Of a DNA stretch of 64,000 nucleotides, positions 58,509-64,000 are shown one piece after another. The DNA comes from Fusarium oxysporum f. sp. lycopersici 4287. Taxonomy: Eukaryota; Ascomycota; Sordariomycetes; Hypocreales; Nectriaceae. The DNA is taken from assembly GCF_000149955.1 (NCBI RefSeq), contig NC_030993.1:1269407-1333406 (forward strand). Direction: 5' to 3'. A program made the translations under genes and the position numbers. Position 1 is the first letter of the stretch. Every line of letters begins with the position of its first letter. The notes beneath the pieces were generated by a model. It saw nothing but the letters and a program-made list of their open reading frames with translations, did no database searches and had not been told where the DNA came from.

Positions 58509-59509
58509 GGAAAGAGAGAAGGAAAGGAAACACGACGTGACCATGAGCCTCTGCAGGTAAAAGTGGTCCCTGAGGGTAAATCGATTGAGATGAATGAGAC
58601 GAGGGATTAGATACAAGTAGACATCTTCTTTAAGAGGAAGAATAATGAAGTATCAATCGAACTGCGCTCTTTTATGCATAAGTACCTAGTGGATCCTCAT
58701 CTGAAGTTGGGCAATCCTCTTTGTTTGCATTCGAGAACTGTATGGCAAACCGCGACTTGTTACTGCCACCTGCGCATGCAATCGCTACCTATCTGGCCAG
58801 CTAACGTAGGTATTCACAGTCATGCAAATCGAATCTATCAACCCGCGTAGGTCCATTCACCGCCGAGACCATTCAGAGTACACCCTAGACTCGAGTATGT
58901 GACTCGAGCTGAAAGAGCAACTGGGTCAGAGCCTTTCCCTAAGGTTGGCAGACAGACCCAGACTCCAGTTTGTAATGGCAAACTACCTACCTGCCACTCT
59001 ATATTGGACGGCCCTCATGCTTTTGTTTATTAGCCTCGCCTTTCATAAAGCGCTTGCATCGCGGTGATGCATCCTGACACTGACAGTCACTGTTAGTCTT
59101 GGCAATGAACGACACAAGGCGTCAGAGAATTCGAGTGCCTCTGCAGCCACCACAAGCTCATTACAAATTAGATGAAGCAATTTATTTCCCTCTGCTTACC
59201 TACTCATGAAACGGAGTGAAGAAGAAAATTGTTACCTCCCGCCAAAAAGAAGCCTTACCACCAGGCCTACAAAGCCGGGCAAATAAGTAATCTTCATCCT
59301 AACTCATACATATCTTCAACTTTTGGATCTCGTGGCCAAGTGTCTCGCCAGCATTTCTTTGTATGTTCCTCCATTTACATCCAGTTTTGGTCTATAGCAC
59401 CTTCCTGCTCTTGCGAGTTGCGTAGCGCGGGCTGGAGTTAAGAAGGAAGGCGCATACCCTCAGTCTTCTTCCCCGGAGTGGCTTCCTGCCAACACCACAA
59501 CCGACACAC

Positions 59510-59514
<5 letters not shown>

Positions 59515-59543
<29 letters not shown>
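59515..59543 (+). repeat. TC dinucleotide tract
   Basis: About 14 tandem TC units inside a longer pyrimidine-rich leader, 350 bp upstream of the orphan gene's ATG. Such tracts often mark promoters and transcription starts in filamentous fungi. Confidence 0.85.
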
Positions 59544-59545
<2 letters not shown>

Positions 59546-59893
59546 AATCCCGTCTTCCTACCCTCAACCTTCGCTTTTATTTCTCTAGCCTGGTTCTCTC
59601 TACAAGGTTGGTCATTTGTGTCAAAGCGATGGCAAAGGTGTGAAAGCCCACTTGTTCTTAAACTATCTTATACTGCACTGCGCATATTGGCCACCTCTGC
59701 ATTTCTACAACCCTTCTCACACTTTTGCAGAAGCATCATTCCGCTAGATATTCCCACGACCTCATCTGCGCCCACACTCAGACAGATTCGGACCATCTAG
59801 CAAACTCAATCTAACAGGCACCTTCCTTGAATCTCAGAGATATTGATCGTCCTTACCACCTCCGGCGAACAAGATATAACAAGCTGAGCCAGC

Positions 59894-61351
59894 ATGGAGG
59901 ACCTGTCTTCCCCCATCAGCATCGCTTCATCTACCCCAACTGCTCCAACTTCGGCTTCAAAAGTCACTTACACCACTGCTGGCACTCCATACAATCCTAG
60001 CACTTCTCAGCCACTGCAACCGCCTGCCCGACGAGGTCGCTCTCTCAAGTGGCCTGCCGGTCTCCCTGCGGCTGGGCTATCTCTGCTTCCCAAATCTGTC
60101 CTTGCCACTCTGCCCCTTAAAGCTGGATCACGGTCCTCGCCTCTCCAACAGTACAGTCCTCAGACACCCTACGACAGAGCATCCAGCCCCTTGAACGATA
60201 CAGACCACAGATGTATCAACATGTCCGCCCAAGTACCCCGACTCGTGCCTTCTGCGACTCCGTCGCCGCTTACGTCCCTCTTCTCCGAAGCTGAACAAGA
60301 CACGTTTACCGACGTTGACCCAAGTGAGGAAAGCGATGAAGAGTGCGAACTCGGCATGGACCCGTTGATGAATATGACAGTAAAGTCTCTTCACAACCTG
60401 GCTTCTTACCCAAACCCCAATCAGAAGCGAGCTCAGAAAGCCCTTCTTCGGGGGCTCAAACCAGCCCTTGGCCTGAAGACGACAACCCGTGTTGACGAGC
60501 CTTTGGCTCCCATCACTCATTCCTTTGGACTCCAAGATGCGTCCAACAACAATAACAACGACCTGTCAAGTGTGTTACAACAGCCACAGGCAGAGAAACC
60601 TACCCTCGGAAGATCTTTCGATGACGCATTCTGGAATTCCCATGTCAATAAGTCGCCCAGCATCCCCCTTGGCACATCCCGGAGTTTCAATCGCGCAGTT
60701 GGCAGCAATACCGCCCGTGCTGCTGGTACTATTGCTCCTGGTGCCGGCGCTCCACGGCCTTTAACTGCCGGCCCCCCTGGTCAACGCCAATATCGACCAT
60801 CGACCTTCGAGTCAACTTTCAAAGCACTCCACACAAACATACCAAGCCAAGATGCCAAGCAAGATGAGGACGAAGATGTTCTTATCATTACTCGACAGAC
60901 TCTACGTCAAGTAGGCATCAGTAACAACAGCCTAGCACAGAATATACCGTCGTTTGAAGCAACTGCTTCACTGGCTTCACAAACCGCAGAGGGTTTGGAG
61001 GGGTTGTCTGCCAATTCCAAAACCACCCGGCCAAGTGTACCCACAACCGCCGCGACGCGAGGCTCCCAGTATCCTGCGAGAGGAACGTCATCCTGGGGCT
61101 TAGGCACTGCTACGACATCTGTATGCTGGACATCATCGCCCGAGCTCAGCCAATCTCGATACACATCGGGACCTAGATTCAGAGCACCAAAGGAACTCCA
61201 GGCCTACAACAATAGGATCAATCACGCCTGGTACTACGGAGCCGATTTCCTAGTAGCTACACCAAGCGAGATTGCTTTGCAGGTTCAGCCTCCCAAGGGA
61301 AAGGGGCAGTTCGGTGCAATTGGGGATGGGCGCCCATCAAAAGAAAAGTGA
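59894..61351 (+). CDS. Orphan Ser/Thr/Pro-rich protein
   Basis: 485-aa single-exon ORF that I do not recognise. It is rich in Ser, Thr, Pro and Ala and mostly disordered, with an acidic patch (DVDPSEESDEECELGMDP, about 140-157). Segments that look conserved rather than random are MTVKSLHNLASYPNPNQKRA (about 159-178), followed by a basic helix, and, near the C-terminus, YNNRINHAWYYGADFLVATP and EIALQVQPPKGKGQFGAI. No signal peptide, membrane segment or catalytic motif. Coding status is supported by the length of the frame, codon character like the neighbours, and the pyrimidine-rich leader. A further 3' exon cannot be excluded. Confidence 0.65.
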   Translation: MEDLSSPISIASSTPTAPTSASKVTYTTAGTPYNPSTSQPLQPPARRGRSLKWPAGLPAAGLSLLPKSVLATLPLKAGSRSSPLQQYSPQTPYDRASSPLNDTDHRCINMSAQVPRLVPSATPSPLTSLFSEAEQDTFTDVDPSEESDEECELGMDPLMNMTVKSLHNLASYPNPNQKRAQKALLRGLKPALGLKTTTRVDEPLAPITHSFGLQDASNNNNNDLSSVLQQPQAEKPTLGRSFDDAFWNSHVNKSPSIPLGTSRSFNRAVGSNTARAAGTIAPGAGAPRPLTAGPPGQRQYRPSTFESTFKALHTNIPSQDAKQDEDEDVLIITRQTLRQVGISNNSLAQNIPSFEATASLASQTAEGLEGLSANSKTTRPSVPTTAATRGSQYPARGTSSWGLGTATTSVCWTSSPELSQSRYTSGPRFRAPKELQAYNNRINHAWYYGADFLVATPSEIALQVQPPKGKGQFGAIGDGRPSKEK

Positions 61352-62938
61352 ATTCCATCGCCGAATGGAAATTGAAGACGCCAATCGCATGTCAGTGACA
61401 GACCCATGCTCGTCCACTGTTCAATATGGCACATGCAAACGTGCAGCAGTTCATTGAAGGCGAGTGGAACAAGAGCCAGGGACGCCGTGCTACGGTAATA
61501 CAGGCAACCCAAGTAGAGGCTATTAATCAGGAAGGAGGTGATTGGCGATGAGTATGAAATATTTTTCATACAGTGCCCTATACACGACAGCATGGAATAG
61601 TTTCTGAGAAAAAGTATGTAGATGATGACGGCCTTGCGCGACTGTTGCAGGGCGGGAAGGTTGGATGCTTTTTGGGATGGGCTCTAACGGAAGCCAGTCA
61701 TGATGTGAGCGGCGATGTTATACTTACACGAAAACAACGGCCAAGCAAATGTATTTCGGCCGATCCATAACGATGGCAGTATAGGAAGAACGGGTAACTT
61801 AGTAGTCCTTAGCCTACATGCGAAAACGGAATATGATGAGCAATTATCATACTTGCAACGTGAGCGTTGACACTCCTGTGACTGGTGTGCAGCTGGTTAA
61901 GTGCAGCATGACCCATAGTTTTGCGTCTACTTATTAGCCAAGCTTTTTTTCTCAAAAGGATTACGAGAGTTAGGAACAGAAGTATGTTGATATACACAGC
62001 CATAGTAGTCAGAAACATTGATCTTACTATATGCCATGTAAAGGGCATCATTGAAAGCGAGCTCGCGATCAGGAAAAATCGATAGTCTAATCCGTGATGG
62101 CATATCCCGTCCTATGGTATCCATTGATGCTATGTAGCTCTCGACTTGTCATGGGGTGTTGAAATATACTTGGCGCATGGCCGTGATGGCACATGTCAGA
62201 AAGTGACAGTGACCAACATTGTTCTTGGTTAATTTGGCTTTTCAAGCTAGCACCAGCTTTGGTTTGGAGAGAGGATGAGGACAATTTGAAGGAGAGTGTG
62301 AGTGGGTCTCATGACGTTGGTAAGGGGCCTTGTTTTTTTTCTTTTTTGGGGAATCTTATCTAGATAGACTACATAATTTCCTTTCCGCAGATAACTAGTA
62401 ATGGGACTTAAGAGTTGACAAAAGTTGAAGTTGCAATTGCGGAGACATGTTCTTCATGTCATTTCGAAATATACTGTATTTTGGGTACTCTGACTCGAGA
62501 CTTTGTGCCGGATAGTGTCTGCTCCCTCCCTGCTTGGGTAGGTACCTTAGCTATAGATCGCGTTGGTGTTTCTTTGATCCACTTTTTTTTTAACTGTTGG
62601 CCTCTTTTCCCTTCTTTCCTTTACCAAGTTCAAGTCTCTTGATTACATCTTCTTCCCTTCTTTCTGGGTATCGATCCTGAACTGCAACCATCGCTTGCTG
62701 CGTACTTTCTGGCTCTTCGTTACCACGAGAATCCGTCTTTCTGCGCGCGTTACTGCACGATTCAACAAGCGAGAGGATACAAGTGCAAAGCGGGAATCGG
62801 ACGAGAAACCTAGACTTTACCCACTCCAACAAGAAAAGGCCACAATACCAATCGATCGCTCTGCAGGCCAACCGGAGCACAAAACTGAGAACACACAACT
62901 TTCGCGAAAAACCCAAACAAACGAGATACAATACAACG
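61352..62938. other. Gene-free region upstream of the phosphotransferase
   Basis: 1.6 kb with only short ORFs. The last about 300 bp before the ATG at 62939 are pyrimidine- then A-rich and probably form promoter and leader. T runs lie at 62333-62346 and 62583-62591. Confidence 0.45.
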
Positions 62939-64000
62939 ATGGTCTACGTACGGCAAAAGGAGCTCCCCGCGCTCCGTGAGTACAAATACTCTGGTGTCGA
63001 CCATTCACTGCTTTCCAAATATGTTCTAAAGCCCTTCTACACGAAATTCGTCATCAAGTGCTTCCCTATGAGCATGGCACCGAATCTGATCACTCTGACG
63101 GGCTTTTCATTCGTCGTTGCAAACTTCTTGACACTGCTGTGGTATACTCCCACTCTTGACCAAGATTGCCCCTCCTGGGTGTACTATTCTTGGGCACTGG
63201 GCTTGTTCCTATATCAAACGTTCGATGCTGTGGACGGAACTCAAGCGTAAGCTAATTACAATCGCATTTGCCATGTATTGAATTTGTGCTGACTAAATGG
63301 CCAGGCGCCGAACTCGGCAATCCGGACCTCTGGGCGAACTCTTCGATCATGGGGTAGATGCTTGTAATACCTCGCTTGAGGTCCTTCTTTTTGCTGCTTC
63401 ACAGAATATGGGGCAGAGCTGGCAGACTGTGGCAGTCTTATTCGCATGTGAGTCAACACTGACGGTTCTGTTGGGATGCGCGATGCTAACTTGATAGCCC
63501 TCTTGACCTTTTATGTTCAGACGTGGGAGACTTATCACACCAAAACTCTCACTCTTGGTATCGTCAACGGACCCGTCGAGGGCGTTCTTGCGATCGTCCT
63601 GGTCTTCGTTTTCACTGGCTACGTTGGGGGTGCTCATTTCTGGCAACAGAGCATGTTCCATACCATCGGTGTGCCTTCCACCATTGGTATCCCGTCTTTC
63701 ATCTACAATCTCACCTTTACCGAGTGGTATCTTATTCAGGGCAGTATTGTTCTTGTCTTCAACACCGTCGAGTCTTCACTCAACGTCATCCGCGCTCGAC
63801 GTGCCCGTGGTGACCGTTCTCGAGGTGCGCTCCTTGGCCTAGTGCCTTTCTTCAGCATCTGGTCTATGGTGGTTGCCTACCTTTATCTCCAACCTAAGAT
63901 CCGCGAATGCCATCTCATCCCGTTTGCCCTCTTCGCCGGCCTTGTCAATGCCTATAGCGTTGGGCAGATGATCACTGCTCATCTTGTTCACCTGCGCTTC
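62939..64000 (+). CDS. CDP-choline/ethanolamine phosphotransferase (partial)
   Basis: Integral membrane enzyme of the Kennedy pathway that transfers phosphocholine or phosphoethanolamine from the CDP-alcohol to diacylglycerol, in ER or Golgi membranes. The full catalytic signature DG-x2-AR-x8-G-x3-D-x3-D is present: D99, G100, A103, R104, G113, D117, D121. The N-terminus has LREYKYSGVDHSLLSKYVLKPF, typical of EPT1/CPT1, and several membrane helices follow. Exons seen: 62939-63246, 63305-63447, 63498 to the window end (318 codons so far). The first intron interrupts the signature between A103 codon positions 2 and 3. The gene runs off the window, so the C-terminal helices are missing. Choline versus ethanolamine preference cannot be told. 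Confidence 0.93.

Larger units (their letters stand above)
58021..59893. other. PalI 3' flank and promoter of the orphan gene
   Basis: 1.9 kb without a supportable gene. Two microsatellites (separate entries). From about 59460 the sequence is strongly pyrimidine-rich, as in many fungal leaders. Confidence 0.5.

Noticed and set aside
1..64000. Secondary-metabolite, transposon or CRISPR content
   Set aside because: No polyketide/peptide synthase, terpene cyclase, transposase, reverse transcriptase or regularly spaced repeats are visible; CRISPR is not expected in a fungus.

Overview
The window is nuclear DNA of a filamentous ascomycete. Genes are split by short introns (mostly 47-100 nt) with GTAAGT/GTATGT-type donors, CTAAC/CTGAC-like branch sites and CAG/TAG acceptors. 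The gene set includes a class II myosin of about 2400 residues, a filamentous-fungus-type septin-like GTPase, PalI, an RNA-silencing RdRP and a Red1-type zinc-finger protein. Protein character and intergenic style suggest a Hypocreales member, most likely Fusarium or a close relative (inference). Twenty protein genes are supported, the last cut by the right edge. I saw no tRNA, rRNA, intact transposon, CRISPR array or secondary-metabolite cluster.

Layout. 0.8-8.5 kb: Ppn2-like metallophosphatase (+), transaldolase (-), Tudor-SN/SND1 (-). 9.6-15.7 kb: Cu/Zn superoxide dismutase (-), Red1-type nuclear RNA-surveillance protein (-). 16.4-26.2 kb: myosin II heavy chain (+), AIM11 (-), 2-oxoglutarate/Fe(II) oxygenase of the prolyl-4-hydroxylase type (+). 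26.5-36.2 kb: RNA-dependent RNA polymerase (-), D-lactate dehydrogenase (cytochrome) (-), ribosomal protein eS4 (-). 36.9-45.3 kb: two-telobox Myb protein of the Tay1/Teb1 type (-), fumarase (-), small four-helix membrane protein (+), TRF/Taz1-like telomere protein (+). 46.2-64 kb: group-5 (AspE-type) septin-like GTPase (-), ABC1/UbiB kinase-like protein (-), PalI/Rim9 pH sensor (+), an orphan serine/proline-rich protein (+), CDP-choline/ethanolamine phosphotransferase (+, partial).

Most genes are single-copy housekeeping functions and do not form one pathway. Two themes stand out. First, RNA silencing, RNA surveillance and telomere chromatin: SND1, Red1-like, RdRP and two different telomere-type Myb proteins lie within 40 kb. 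Second, the eS4 promoter carries an AACCCTAA telobox and a GTCACGTGAC palindrome, the pair of elements expected for Tbf1/Cbf1-type control of ribosomal protein genes, and its neighbour encodes a protein predicted to bind TTAGGG-like DNA. Other oddities are a 12-nt microexon in transaldolase, a stop-free in-frame intron beside the Red1 zinc finger, a 52-nt genomic poly(A) run, and gene-free stretches of 3.2 and 2.8 kb. Exon joins were worked out by hand from splice signals. For each spliced gene the summed exon length is divisible by three.
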